From: Gammaproteobacteria bacterium UBA4475
GTDB lineage: Bacteria; Pseudomonadota; Gammaproteobacteria; Pseudomonadales; Azotimanducaceae
Direction of reading: 5' to 3'
NCBI GenBank assembly: GCA_002389265.1
Contig: DGOD01000087.1
Coordinates: 1 to 14,541 of the forward strand
Length of the DNA: 14,541 nt
Shown here: positions 1 to 7,013 of the stretch, one piece after another
How the letters are laid out: every line of letters begins with the position of its first letter
Numbering within the stretch: position 1 is the first letter of the stretch
Notes under the pieces: generated by a model
Seen by the model: the letters and a program-made list of their open reading frames with translations, nothing else
What the model was told of the DNA's origin: nothing
Databases searched by the model: none
Made by a program: the position numbers and the translations under genes

Positions 1-38
1 CCTCGGCCAATGAATGATGACTAGAGACGACGCACATC

Positions 39-78
39 AAGCGCCACTGAATCTTTGCAGGTTAAGATTCAGGCGCTT
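39..78 (+). promoter_or_regulatory. Long stem-loop in the gap leader
   Basis: Bases 39-44 pair with 73-78 (6 bp) and bases 47-55 pair with 64-72 (9 bp). Only a 2-nt bulge (45-46) interrupts the stem, and the loop is 8 nt. The structure ends 45 bases before the gap ATG. The 3' arm is not followed by a run of T, so it is a poor classical terminator for an upstream gene. It could be a leader structure that stabilises or regulates gap mRNA, or the end of an upstream transcript. The pairing is directly visible; the role is inference. Confidence 0.5.
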
Positions 79-123
79 ATCTCTGCTCAAAACCATTCAT
101 TTGCCGAACCAGGAGCTCGCCTT

Positions 124-1137
124 ATGTCCAAGCCTCGAATCGCCATCAACGGCTTTGGCCGTATCGGTCGCTGCGTGACTCGAATCGCAAAATTACGCAA
201 CCATTATGATGTAGTGGCAATCAACGATATTGCCACACCTGAACAGCTGGCCTACGCCTTCAAGTACGACAGCATTCACGGCAAGTATCCGGGCCAGGTT
301 AAGCTCAACGATGACGTCATGGAGATTGACGGCGATCCGTTCAAGGTACTGTGTGAAAAAGACCCCTCGAAGCTACCCTGGGCGGCCATGGATATCGATT
401 TTGTCATCGAGAGCAGTGGCAAATTTCGCAAGCTCGCGCAACTGCAACAGCACCTGGACGCAGGCGCGAAACGAGTAATCGTGACGGTGCCGACCAAAGA
501 ACCCTTAGCTGAGACCCTGGTCATGGGCGTCAATGATCATGTTCTGCAGAAGAGCTCAACCATCATTAGCAATGCCAGCTGCACCACCAACTGTGCCGCG
601 CCCATTGCCAAGATACTAGACGAACATTTCGGCATCAAATACGGTCTGATGACCACCGTGCATGCTTACACCTCTGACCAACGCCTGATTGACGCGCCCC
701 ATGCGGGCGATCTGCGCCGATCACGAAATGCCGCGACCAATATTGTGCCCACTTCTACGGGGGCTGCCAAAGCCATCGGTATAGTATTACCAAACCTTGC
801 GGGCAAACTCGATGGCATCGCCATGCGGGTGCCAGTCGCCGATGGCAGCGTGGTAGATCTAACCGTTGAATTGAATTGTGACGTGACTGTCGAGATGATC
901 AACGCGGCGATGCAACGCGCAGCTCTGGGTCCCTTGTTTGGCATTCTCGAATATTGTCAGGACCCCATCGTCTCAAGCGACGTCGTTGGTAATGCGCACT
1001 CCAGCATCTTCGACGCCGGCCTGACTCAAGTTATCGGTCAGCGACTAGTTAAAGTTGTTAGCTGGTATGATAATGAGTGGGGTTACAGCACACGTATCGA
1101 AGAGCTCATCAACAAAATGGCTCAACTAGACAAGTAA
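124..1137 (+). CDS. gap: Glyceraldehyde-3-phosphate dehydrogenase, type I
   Basis: This 337-residue protein catalyses phosphorylating oxidation of glyceraldehyde 3-phosphate to 1,3-bisphosphoglycerate in cytosolic glycolysis/gluconeogenesis. The N-terminal Rossmann motif NGFGRIGR is at residues 9-16, and Asp35 at the end of the second strand fits NAD rather than NADP preference. The catalytic segment NASCTTNC puts the nucleophile at Cys153, with general base His180 in TTVHAYT. The C-terminal SWYDNEWGYS motif is intact. Length is normal for the family. The ATG at 124 is chosen because AGGAG lies 8 nt upstream (111-115) and homologues start close to the Rossmann strand. A TTG at 55 in the same frame lies inside a stem-loop and would add 23 unconserved residues. 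The gene stands alone on this strand and ends at a convergent terminator. Whether this is the genome's only GAPDH cannot be told from the window. Confidence 0.95.
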   Translation: MSKPRIAINGFGRIGRCVTRIAKLRNHYDVVAINDIATPEQLAYAFKYDSIHGKYPGQVKLNDDVMEIDGDPFKVLCEKDPSKLPWAAMDIDFVIESSGKFRKLAQLQQHLDAGAKRVIVTVPTKEPLAETLVMGVNDHVLQKSSTIISNASCTTNCAAPIAKILDEHFGIKYGLMTTVHAYTSDQRLIDAPHAGDLRRSRNAATNIVPTSTGAAKAIGIVLPNLAGKLDGIAMRVPVADGSVVDLTVELNCDVTVEMINAAMQRAALGPLFGILEYCQDPIVSSDVVGNAHSSIFDAGLTQVIGQRLVKVVSWYDNEWGYSTRIEELINKMAQLDK

Positions 1138-1159
1138 CTTGCCTGGCAACTTGCCTGGC
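1136..1159 (+). repeat. 12-bp tandem duplication at the gap stop codon
   Basis: The 12-mer AACTTGCCTGGC occurs twice head to tail, starting inside the gap stop codon. It lies in the 3' untranslated region. It is most simply a replication-slippage duplication, and no function is evident. Confidence 0.7.
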
Positions 1160-1183
1160 AACAACAGCCCTATTGGCCAGATG

Positions 1184-1218
1184 AAAAGCGTATCGGCCTT
1201 TGAGGTCGACACGCTTTC
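1184..1218. terminator. Bidirectional terminator between gap and the monooxygenase
   Basis: Bases 1185-1191 pair with 1211-1217. The stem continues through one A-C mismatch to 1193-1198 with 1204-1209, including one G-U pair, around a 5-nt loop. In the minus direction the stem is followed by TTTT (complement of 1184-1187); in the plus direction a CTTTC sequence ends the stem. It sits between two convergent stop codons (1137 and 1236), the expected place for a shared intrinsic terminator. Confidence 0.65.
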
Positions 1219-1235
1219 AAAAGACCACCTGACGG

Positions 1236-3065
1236 TTAACCAGACCGCGGCGGACCATTGAACTCCAGCCCGTCCATGGTGCCTTCTTCTCTCCATGCGG
1301 TCAGTTTTTCAAAGAATTTAACCGGCCCTGAACCATAACTGCCATTGCGAATCGTCAGCGGGTTCGGCTTACCCTCATTGTTATAATAGCCAGGCGTACA
1401 GGACTCCTGATAGCTTTGATTAAATCGCGAATGGTTGATAATTTCCGCCACCCAATTCTCTTCAGCCTCAGCTGATGCCTCAACGGTTTGAACGTTAGAT
1501 TTCAGGCAATGACTCATGATGTAAGCAATATGCATGGCTTGCTCATTCATTGCATGCGGGAAGTTAACGGTGAATCCCGATTGGGCATTACTGATAATAA
1601 AGCAGTTGGGAAACCCTCGCGAATGCATACCGTGCAGAGTGGAAATGCCTTCAGCCCATTTGTCTTTTAAACTCAGACCGCCGCGACCCCTCAAATCATA
1701 GCCGGAGCGGCGAGTATAGTCGGTACCCACCTCAAATCCCGTCGCAAAGATCAGGCAATCAAGTTCATACTCAATGCCGTTAGCAACCACGCCTTTTTCA
1801 GTGATGCGATCGACACCTTGACCACGGGTATCAACCAGCTCGACATTCGGCAAATTAAAACTGTCGAGATACTCATCGTTGAAACATGGCCGTTTACAGA
1901 ATTGTCGATAATAGGGCTTCAGCGACTCTGCGACTTCTGGGTCAGCGACAATCGTCTCTGCCCGCTTTCTGATTTGCTCCATTTTCTGGAAATCCGCGAT
2001 CTCCATTTTCTCTGCGAGCACCGCCAAGTCTAACGGCACATCAGACTTGAAGTTGACCATAGAGGCGAGATTACGAATAATTTCGGTCCAACCATCGTTC
2101 ACCAAATCTTCGTCCTGAAAACCACCGGACACCAGGACATTAAAATTGTCCATGCGCTCCTTCTGCCAACCGGGCTTCAAGTTGGCGGCCCATTCAGGAT
2201 CTGTTGGAGTATTGGCTCTAACATCGATGGAGGAAGGCGTTCGCTGGAACACAGTGAGACTTTTCGAACTCGCCGCCAAGTGCGGAACACACTGTACTGC
2301 CGTGGCGCCGGTACCAATGATCCCGACTCGCTTATCTTTTAGGTGGGTAAGATCTCCCTCTGGGTGCCCACCCGTGTAGGCATAGTCCCAGCGGCTAGTA
2401 TGAAAGGTATGTCCCTGAAAGCGGTCGATGCCTTCAATACCAGGCAATTTAGGTCGATTTAATGGGCCATTCGACATGCACACAAATCGCGCCTTCATCT
2501 TATCGTTTCTGTTGGTGCTGACAATCCAGCGAGAACTCGATTCATCCCAGTCCAGGCCGGTCACTTCAGTTTGGAAGCAGGCATTTCGGTAGAGGTCATA
2601 CTTTTCACCAATGGCTTTACTGTGAGCCAGTATTTCTGGTGCGCGAGTGTATTTTTCTTTGGGCACAAAGCCCAGCTCCTCGCACAAGGGCAGATAGATA
2701 TAGGACTCCACATCGCAGGCCGCACCGGGGTAGCGATTCCAGTACCAGGTACCACCGAAATCACCGCCCTTTTCGATCATTCGAATATCACTGATACCGG
2801 CTTCACGTAAACGCGCACCGGTCAGCAAGCCACCGAATCCACCACCGATCACCACCACGTCAACCTCATCTTCAAGGGGTTCTCGAGTAAAACCTGGGAC
2901 CACATAGGGATCATCGATATAGCGAGAGAAGTCTCCTTTGACTTCCTGATATTGATTACTGCCATCTGCACGCAAGCGTTTGTCGCGCTCCACTCGGTAC
3001 TTTTCACGCAAGGCATCGGGGTCGAATCCCAGATCCGTCGATAACTGTGGGGTAACTTCTGACAT
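1236..3065 (-). CDS. Type I Baeyer-Villiger monooxygenase (flavin-containing monooxygenase family)
   Basis: This 609-residue FAD/NADPH enzyme is predicted to insert one oxygen atom from O2 next to a ketone carbonyl, giving an ester or lactone. The FAD Rossmann motif is at residues 74-79 (GGGFGG), followed by [15 protein letters not shown]. The Baeyer-Villiger fingerprint FxGxxxHxxxWD is complete at 216-227. The NADPH-binding motif GTGATA is at 251-256, and the FATGFE motif lies in the C-terminal half. The roughly 65 residues ahead of the first Rossmann fold are longer than in cyclohexanone monooxygenase and resemble the extended phenylacetone/steroid/cyclopentadecanone-type enzymes. The ATG at 3065 has GGAGG 8 nt upstream (complement of 3074-3078). 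The gene is monocistronic, with its own promoter and palindromic operator candidate. The substrate cannot be read from the sequence; a steroid, terpenoid or macrocyclic ketone is possible. Confidence 0.92.
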   Translation of the reverse strand: MSEVTPQLSTDLGFDPDALREKYRVERDKRLRADGSNQYQEVKGDFSRYIDDPYVVPGFTREPLEDEVDVVVIGGGFGGLLTGARLREAGISDIRMIEKGGDFGGTWYWNRYPGAACDVESYIYLPLCEELGFVPKEKYTRAPEILAHSKAIGEKYDLYRNACFQTEVTGLDWDESSSRWIVSTNRNDKMKARFVCMSNGPLNRPKLPGIEGIDRFQGHTFHTSRWDYAYTGGHPEGDLTHLKDKRVGIIGTGATAVQCVPHLAASSKSLTVFQRTPSSIDVRANTPTDPEWAANLKPGWQKERMDNFNVLVSGGFQDEDLVNDGWTEIIRNLASMVNFKSDVPLDLAVLAEKMEIADFQKMEQIRKRAETIVADPEVAESLKPYYRQFCKRPCFNDEYLDSFNLPNVELVDTRGQGVDRITEKGVVANGIEYELDCLIFATGFEVGTDYTRRSGYDLRGRGGLSLKDKWAEGISTLHGMHSRGFPNCFIISNAQSGFTVNFPHAMNEQAMHIAYIMSHCLKSNVQTVEASAEAEENWVAEIINHSRFNQSYQESCTPGYYNNEGKPNPLTIRNGSYGSGPVKFFEKLTAWREEGTMDGLEFNGPPRSG

Positions 3066-3086
3066 GGGGTCTTCCTCCAGAATGAT

Positions 3087-3105
3087 ACGAATTCGTGATC
3101 GATCA
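3087..3105. promoter_or_regulatory. Two abutting perfect 10-bp palindromes, candidate operator
   Basis: ACGAATTCGT (3087-3096) and TGATCGATCA (3096-3105) are each perfect inverted repeats and share one base. On the minus strand they cover the end of the -10 box and the predicted transcription start of the monooxygenase gene, just upstream of its ribosome binding site. A dimeric repressor such as a TetR-, MarR- or GntR-type protein could bind here. No regulator gene is adjacent. Confidence 0.45.
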
Positions 3106-3129
3106 TAGCTAAATACTTACCCGCGACAA
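3102..3129 (-). promoter_or_regulatory. Sigma-70-type promoter of the monooxygenase gene
   Basis: On the minus strand TTGTCG (complement of 3124-3129) is followed after 16 nt by TATGAT (complement of 3102-3107). These match the consensus at 4 of 6 and 5 of 6 positions. The start would fall near 3095, about 30 nt ahead of the ATG, leaving room for the GGAGG site. The call rests on sequence match and position only. Confidence 0.5.
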
Positions 3130-3216
3130 GCCTTTATCACACACGGATATGACAGGACTATGGACTGAACTATGAATTCGACTTTGGGCAGAGCTCTGAA
3201 AGGGATTATGCCTGCC

Positions 3217-3251
3217 CGGCCGCCGCAGGATAACGCCTTAGCGGCGGGCCG
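3217..3251. repeat. GC-rich imperfect hairpin
   Basis: CGGCCGCCGC (3217-3226) pairs with 3241-3251 over 10 bp, with one bulged G at 3246 and a 14-nt loop. AGG and CCT inside the loop can extend the stem. No T run follows on either strand, and no gene ends nearby, so it is not an obvious terminator. It has the size of a REP-type element, but no second copy is in the window. Confidence 0.4.
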
Positions 3252-3330
3252 AGCCAACATCCATTTTGGCCTGATACTAACAATCGCTGGTCAAAATGAC
3301 CTAGTAGATGGCGATTCACACCAACAGCCC

Positions 3331-3357
3331 TCGACAGCCACCTCAATTTCCTATACT
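3331..3357 (+). promoter_or_regulatory. Possible promoter for the YvlD-type membrane protein
   Basis: TCGACA (3331-3336) and TATACT (3352-3357) each differ from the sigma-70 consensus by one base, but the 15-nt spacer is short. It lies about 84 nt before the start codon. Treat it as weak. Confidence 0.3.
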
Positions 3358-3440
3358 TTTCTCCTACTTTCAATAGCTTACATACTTGGCATAGATCCTG
3401 TATCCAATCCATCAATACCCTTATATAGACGATAACTACC

Positions 3441-3773
3441 ATGCTACTCATTCTCCATTTGATGTTACTGGCCGGCGTGATCTTCATCCTGGCGCGCATG
3501 ATGCCTGGCATCCGTGTCGCGGGCTACGGCACCGCCCTGCTGGTTGCCGTGATCTATGGTCTGATCAATGTGACCCTGGGATCCATATTAAAAATTCTGA
3601 CCATTCCCTTTATCATCATTTCCGTCGGCGTGTTCCTGCTTCTCATCAACACCTTCTTGTTGTGGCTGACAGACCAGATATTGGAGGACTTTGAAATCGA
3701 AGATATGGGCACCACTTTTATTGCCGCAGTCATCATCACCATCGCCGATACAACGCTAAGCTGGTTACTTTAA
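3441..3773 (+). CDS. Small membrane protein, phage holin family 4 / YvlD type
   Basis: The 110-residue protein is almost entirely hydrophobic, with about four membrane segments near residues 2-18, 28-46, 48-74 and 90-109. Short polar stretches separate them, including an acidic patch (EDFEIED) after the third helix. The size, helix spacing and the pattern GYGTALLVAVIYGLINVTLGSILKILTIP match the widespread phage_holin_4_2 (YvlD) family of inner-membrane proteins. Despite the name, these are usually chromosomal and of unknown function, and nothing around it suggests a prophage or lysis cassette. The ATG at 3441 starts right at the first hydrophobic segment; I see no strong Shine-Dalgarno sequence. 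It is read as a single gene. Confidence 0.85.
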   Translation: MLLILHLMLLAGVIFILARMMPGIRVAGYGTALLVAVIYGLINVTLGSILKILTIPFIIISVGVFLLLINTFLLWLTDQILEDFEIEDMGTTFIAAVIITIADTTLSWLL

Positions 3774-3809
3774 AGGGCTAGCTCCGCGCAAACTAAGGCC
3801 CAACAGTTA

Positions 3810-3902
3810 CTAGATCCTGGTTTTCAAGACGAACTTCATCATCGTTTCATCCTGCTCGGGCGCCATAGATCCTTGTGTCAGGCCAGGTCCTGCGATTACC
3901 AT
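3810..3902 (-). CDS. Possible 30-codon ORF of unknown function
   Basis: On the minus strand ATG (3900-3902) opens a 30-codon frame ending in TAG at 3810-3812. GAAGG lies 6 nt upstream (complement of 3909-3913), a well-placed ribosome binding site. The product begins MVIAGPGLTQGS and ends KFVLKTRI. It is soluble in character and shows no motif I recognise. It lies divergently in the 5' region of the metallopeptidase gene. It may be a real small protein, the remnant of a larger gene, or chance. Confidence 0.2.
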   Translation of the reverse strand: MVIAGPGLTQGSMAPEQDETMMKFVLKTRI

Positions 3903-3931
3903 AGGTGACCTTCACAGATTCACCATCAAGC

Positions 3932-5026
3932 ATGAAATCCTTTAACTGCCAGCTCTGCGGACAACCCGTCTATTTTGAGAACGACCAATGCTTGAGCTGC
4001 GGCAGCACCTTGGGCTACCTGTCTGATGAACACAACCTCGTAGCACTCCAGCGGCAAACCGATGGATTGTTGTACCCTGTATCAAACAATCCACGGGCCG
4101 CCTGTTATCGGATCTGTCAGAATGCCGCAGCCTGGCAGGCTTGCAATTGGCTTGTCCCTGCTGATAGCCCTAACGCTTATTGCCGTTCCTGCAGCCTCAA
4201 CGAGATGGTGCCCGATCTGACGGTCACCGCCAATATACCCCTATGGGTCAAACTTGAAGCGGGCAAACGCCGACTCCTATACAGCCTACTTCGGCTAGGC
4301 CTGCCTGTTGTCAGTAAAACAACAAATCCAAAGAGCGGTCTAGGATTTCGCTTCCTGAAGGACCCAGCCGCCAGTTTTAGAGAGAGCAAACAAGTTCTTA
4401 CCGGCCACTCAAAAGGGGTCATAACGATCAATCTCGCCGAAGCCGACGATGCTGAGCGAGAACGTCGGCGCCTCGATCTAAACGAGGTTTACCGCACAGT
4501 CCTTGGCCATTTCCGTCATGAAAGTGGTCATCACTACTGGCAACAGCTGATCGCTAACTCCCCCGACCTGAATGAGTTTCGGGCACTATTTGGCGATGAA
4601 CAGGTCGACTACGACAAGGCCATCAGCCGCCACTATAGCCAGGGGCCACAACCGGGCTGGAAGGCGCAATATATCAGCGCCTACGCCAGCGCCCACCCAC
4701 TAGAGGACTGGGCAGAGTCCTGGGCACATTTCATCACTATCGTCGACTCCCTGGAGACCGCCACCGAATCGGGCGTGGTGATTACCCGCAATCTGTCAAA
4801 ACAGTTGTTTGCGCCACTGGACAGTTATTGGGCATCCACATTCGATGAGTTATTGGAACAATGGTTGCCCCTGACCTATGCAATGAATAGCATCAATCGA
4901 AGTAGTGGCTATAGCGATCTCTATCCCTTTGTTCTGTCTCGACCCGCCATTAACAAGCTGCGGTTTGTCCAAAAAATCGTTCGCAATGCCCGCTTTCAAT
5001 CACCGGCAGTGGATCAACGCCGCTAA
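3932..5026 (+). CDS. Predicted zinc-binding metallopeptidase with N-terminal zinc ribbon
   Basis: A 364-residue cytosolic protein. An N-terminal zinc ribbon uses Cys6, Cys9, Cys20 and Cys23 (CQLCG...CLSCG). A second Cys group follows at 62, 71, 84 and 87. The catalytic signature HESGH is at 196-200, inside the longer HFRHESGHHYW, with acidic residues in PLEDWAESWAHF (about 256-267) as candidates for the third zinc ligand. This layout matches the putative zinc-binding metallopeptidase family (zinc-ribbon_6 plus Peptidase_Mx, formerly DUF2248); the substrate is unknown. The family normally begins a few residues before the first CxxC, so I use ATG 3932 rather than the in-frame GTG at 3905. Neither start has a strong Shine-Dalgarno. 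The gene is followed by tesB after about 108 bp and is probably a separate unit. Confidence 0.85.
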   Translation: MKSFNCQLCGQPVYFENDQCLSCGSTLGYLSDEHNLVALQRQTDGLLYPVSNNPRAACYRICQNAAAWQACNWLVPADSPNAYCRSCSLNEMVPDLTVTANIPLWVKLEAGKRRLLYSLLRLGLPVVSKTTNPKSGLGFRFLKDPAASFRESKQVLTGHSKGVITINLAEADDAERERRRLDLNEVYRTVLGHFRHESGHHYWQQLIANSPDLNEFRALFGDEQVDYDKAISRHYSQGPQPGWKAQYISAYASAHPLEDWAESWAHFITIVDSLETATESGVVITRNLSKQLFAPLDSYWASTFDELLEQWLPLTYAMNSINRSSGYSDLYPFVLSRPAINKLRFVQKIVRNARFQSPAVDQRR

Positions 5027-5059
5027 CAACTCGCAATCGACTCTGCTGATAAGACCGCA

Positions 5060-5094
5060 GGCGCCTTGAGTTTGGTGCCGCAAAGCAAAATACT
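5060..5094 (+). promoter_or_regulatory. Possible tesB promoter overlapping a short hairpin
   Basis: TTGAGT (5066-5071) and AATACT (5089-5094) are spaced by 17 nt and match the sigma-70 consensus at 4 of 6 positions each. The same bases hold a 6-bp stem, 5060-5065 with 5074-5079 (one G-U pair), which might be a weak end for the upstream transcript. Both readings are uncertain. Confidence 0.3.
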
Positions 5095-5134
5095 CAGCAC
5101 CTCATCCCTGTTCAACCTCGTAGGAATTACTGAT

Positions 5135-5989
5135 ATGGCGACCCAAACCGCCAGCCTGGTGGATGTATTAACCCTCAAACCTGGCGAACAAGCAGATCAT
5201 TTTATCGGCAGCGCCGAAGCCTATGGCGTGGTTGGTATCTATGGCGGCCATTTTCTGGGCCAGGCCCTGGCCGCAGCGCTAGCCACCATCGAACCGAACA
5301 AGCTGGCGAATTCTCTGCATGGATACTTTTTGCGACCTGGCATCCCGGGAGAGCCCATTATTTACCAGGTCAATCGCCTGCGGGACGGCCGAGGTTTTGC
5401 CACTCGCGCGGTCACCGCCTACCAGCAAGCAAAGCCAGTATTCCACATGAGCGCCTCATTCAAGGTCTTTGAACCCGGCGACGAGCATCAGAAGACAATG
5501 CCGGCGGTACTGCCCGCCGCGACCCTCATCGAGCGGCGAGAAGCTGCTGGCATCAAGCCATTTCAGTTTCCCATGACCACTGACGGTCGGGTGGACATGG
5601 AATGGGCCAGTGAGTCGTTCAACCCGGTAAAATTTGTTGCTGGTCGCGTGCCCTGCCTACAAACCTGGATGCGAGCTAACGTCCCCAATGACATCGACGC
5701 TCGACTCAGCCAGTGTGTGCTCGCATTCCTGTCGGATGGCACCCTGATGTTCAATGCGGTACTACCCTATGGCATACCTTTTCAGAGCCATCGATTGACC
5801 TCACTGGACCAGGCTGTCTGGTTCCATCGCCCGTGCAACCCAGCCGACTGGCTTTTGTTCGACCAACGCAGCACGGCGGCTGCAGATTCTCGCGGCATGA
5901 ACGAAGGCGAGGTTTATACGGCTGATGGACAACTGATTCTCACCGTTGCGCAAGAGTCCATGCTGCGCCGTAACGTTAATCCGGCCTGA
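5135..5989 (+). CDS. tesB: Acyl-CoA thioesterase II
   Basis: This 284-residue double-hotdog enzyme hydrolyses acyl-CoA to free fatty acid and CoA in the cytosol. The N-terminal hotdog carries GIYGGHFLGQALAAA (34-48) and LHGYFLRPG (61-69). The C-terminal hotdog holds the catalytic triad known for E. coli TesB: Asp225 in SLDQAVWFHRP, Thr247 in RSTAAA and Gln273 in AQESMLR. The TesB-typical DxxxWFHRP segment has Gln after the Asp where E. coli has His. Length fits the family. ATG 5135 has AGGA 9 nt upstream (5122-5125); an upstream TTG at 5066 would add 23 unconserved residues. The following genes lie on the same strand and may share its transcript. The physiological acyl-CoA cannot be inferred from the sequence. 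Confidence 0.93.
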   Translation: MATQTASLVDVLTLKPGEQADHFIGSAEAYGVVGIYGGHFLGQALAAALATIEPNKLANSLHGYFLRPGIPGEPIIYQVNRLRDGRGFATRAVTAYQQAKPVFHMSASFKVFEPGDEHQKTMPAVLPAATLIERREAAGIKPFQFPMTTDGRVDMEWASESFNPVKFVAGRVPCLQTWMRANVPNDIDARLSQCVLAFLSDGTLMFNAVLPYGIPFQSHRLTSLDQAVWFHRPCNPADWLLFDQRSTAAADSRGMNEGEVYTADGQLILTVAQESMLRRNVNPA

Positions 5990-6020
5990 GGCGTTATACT
6001 CAAGTCTATTAACTATCAAA

Positions 6021-6063
6021 GGTCGGTGCTGTCTGCCGACCCCATTGGCCCATGAGTTGGGCC
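6021..6063 (+). promoter_or_regulatory. Two consecutive hairpins ahead of the NTF2-like gene
   Basis: GGTCGG/CCGACC (6021-6026 with 6036-6041) and GGCCCA/TGGGCC (6047-6052 with 6058-6063, loop TGAGT) stand side by side. The second ends 2 nt before the GAGGA ribosome binding site. No T run follows either stem. They may limit read-through from tesB or control translation of the next gene. Confidence 0.4.
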
Positions 6064-6077
6064 ATGAGGACTTGCAT

Positions 6078-6590
6078 ATGCGCTGGATACTCTTATTTTT
6101 CCTCATCTGCACCAGTAACCTGGTCCAAGTTCGGGCTGCTACGCCAACGCCCGACCAACAACACACCATTAGCGTCTTGCTGGATGGTTTTCATCAAGCG
6201 GCTGCCAAGGCTGATTTTGATGATTACTTCAATCGCTTTAGCGAAGACGGTATCTTTATGGGCACCGATGCCAGCGAACGCTGGACGGTGCCGGCATTCA
6301 AGGATTATGCCCGAGCCAGTTTCGAGCAAGGAAAAGGCTGGACCTACCAGCCCCTAGAACGCCACATCAACATTGCTGATCAGGGCCAGACCGCTTGGTT
6401 TGATGAAATTCTCGACAATGCTCGACTCGGGCGCTGTCGCGGTACTGGGGTGCTTACTCGAATTGATGGCGCCTGGAAGATTAGCCACTACAGCTTGACG
6501 CTCCTGATTCCCAATAGCATTGCCGCTGTCGTCGGCGAACAGACCCTGCAGGCTGATCGCGCGGCAGCGGTTCCTGACGACGCGTCTTAA
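6078..6590 (+). CDS. Exported NTF2-like / SnoaL-fold protein
   Basis: A 170-residue protein. It begins with a signal peptide: MRW, a hydrophobic core ILLFFLICTSNLV, and a likely signal peptidase I site after VRA (residue 20), so the mature form should be periplasmic. The mature part (about 26-145) reads like the DUF4440/SnoaL_3 group of the NTF2 superfamily: an N-terminal helix with LLDGFHQAAAKADFDDYFNRFSEDGIFMGTDASERW, then strands with TAWFDEIL and GTGVLTRIDGAWKISHYSLTLLIPN. This cone-shaped fold often binds small molecules, but no function is established here. ATG 6078 is chosen because GAGGA lies 7 nt upstream and the signal peptide starts there; a longer frame from 5946 would overlap tesB by 44 nt. 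It is followed after 6 bp by the YchJ-like gene, suggesting co-translation. Confidence 0.82.
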   Translation: MRWILLFFLICTSNLVQVRAATPTPDQQHTISVLLDGFHQAAAKADFDDYFNRFSEDGIFMGTDASERWTVPAFKDYARASFEQGKGWTYQPLERHINIADQGQTAWFDEILDNARLGRCRGTGVLTRIDGAWKISHYSLTLLIPNSIAAVVGEQTLQADRAAAVPDDAS

Positions 6591-6596
6591 GACTAT

Positions 6597-7013
6597 ATGG
6601 CGATCCCCACTGACGATCTCAGACTGAGCCAGGATTGCCCCTGTGGTCACCAACGTTCACTCAGACACTGCTGTGGCGCCTTTATCTTCACAACCGCGAC
6701 GGCGCCCACTGCCGAGACCCTGATGCGGTCGCGCTATACGGCATTTTATCTGGGTGAGGCCGACTATCTGCTAAAGACCTGGCATCCTTCAACCCGCCCC
6801 AAGACATTGACATTTGACCCCGCTCAACATTGGCTGGGGCTCAAGATCATCGCCTGCCAAGGGGGGCAAAAAAGCGATAGTCAGGGTGATGTGGAGTTCC
6901 TGGCGCGCTATAAAATTCAAGGCCGTGCCTATCGCCTGCAGGAAACCAGCCGTTTTCTGCATCTTGCCGAGGGCTGGGTCTACCTTGATGGTGATATACG
7001 CGACAATGCCTGA
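6597..7013 (+). CDS. YchJ family protein with one SEC-C zinc motif
   Basis: A 138-residue protein of the YchJ/UPF0225 family. The N-terminal SEC-C-type zinc site is CPCG...CC (Cys14, Cys16, Cys25, Cys26). It is followed by the family signature LMRSRYTAFYLGEADYLLKTWHPSTRP (about 42-68) and an NTF2-like body ending in RFLHLAEGWVYLDGD. E. coli YchJ, as I recall it, has a second SEC-C motif at its C terminus; here the protein stops after the body, so that motif is absent. The biochemical role of the family is unknown. The start is 6 bp after the previous stop with no clear Shine-Dalgarno, fitting translational coupling to the NTF2-like gene. Confidence 0.88.
   Translation: MAIPTDDLRLSQDCPCGHQRSLRHCCGAFIFTTATAPTAETLMRSRYTAFYLGEADYLLKTWHPSTRPKTLTFDPAQHWLGLKIIACQGGQKSDSQGDVEFLARYKIQGRAYRLQETSRFLHLAEGWVYLDGDIRDNA

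Larger units (their letters stand above)
3066..3440. other. 375-bp gene-free stretch between divergent genes
   Basis: This stretch holds the monooxygenase ribosome binding site, promoter and palindromes (about 3074-3129), a GC-rich hairpin (3217-3251) and a possible promoter for the downstream membrane protein (3331-3357). An open frame on each strand crosses it (3172-3435 plus, 3206-3511 minus). Neither translation resembles a known family, and the plus frame runs through the hairpin, so I do not call a gene. Confidence 0.6.

Noticed and set aside
3227..3247. Integron attC-like core (AACGCC near the hairpin loop)
   Set aside because: The paired core-site pattern (RYYYAAC with GTTRRRY) is missing, and there is no gene-cassette structure around it.
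3172..3435. 87-codon plus-strand frame before the membrane protein gene
   Set aside because: No family resemblance, no ribosome binding site, and it runs through a GC-rich hairpin and a candidate promoter.
3441..3773. Holin-family protein as evidence of a prophage
   Set aside because: The YvlD-type family is usually chromosomal, and there are no lysis, capsid or integrase genes nearby.
5946..6077. Longer N terminus for the NTF2-like protein
   Set aside because: It would overlap the end of tesB and hide a clear signal peptide and ribosome binding site at 6078.
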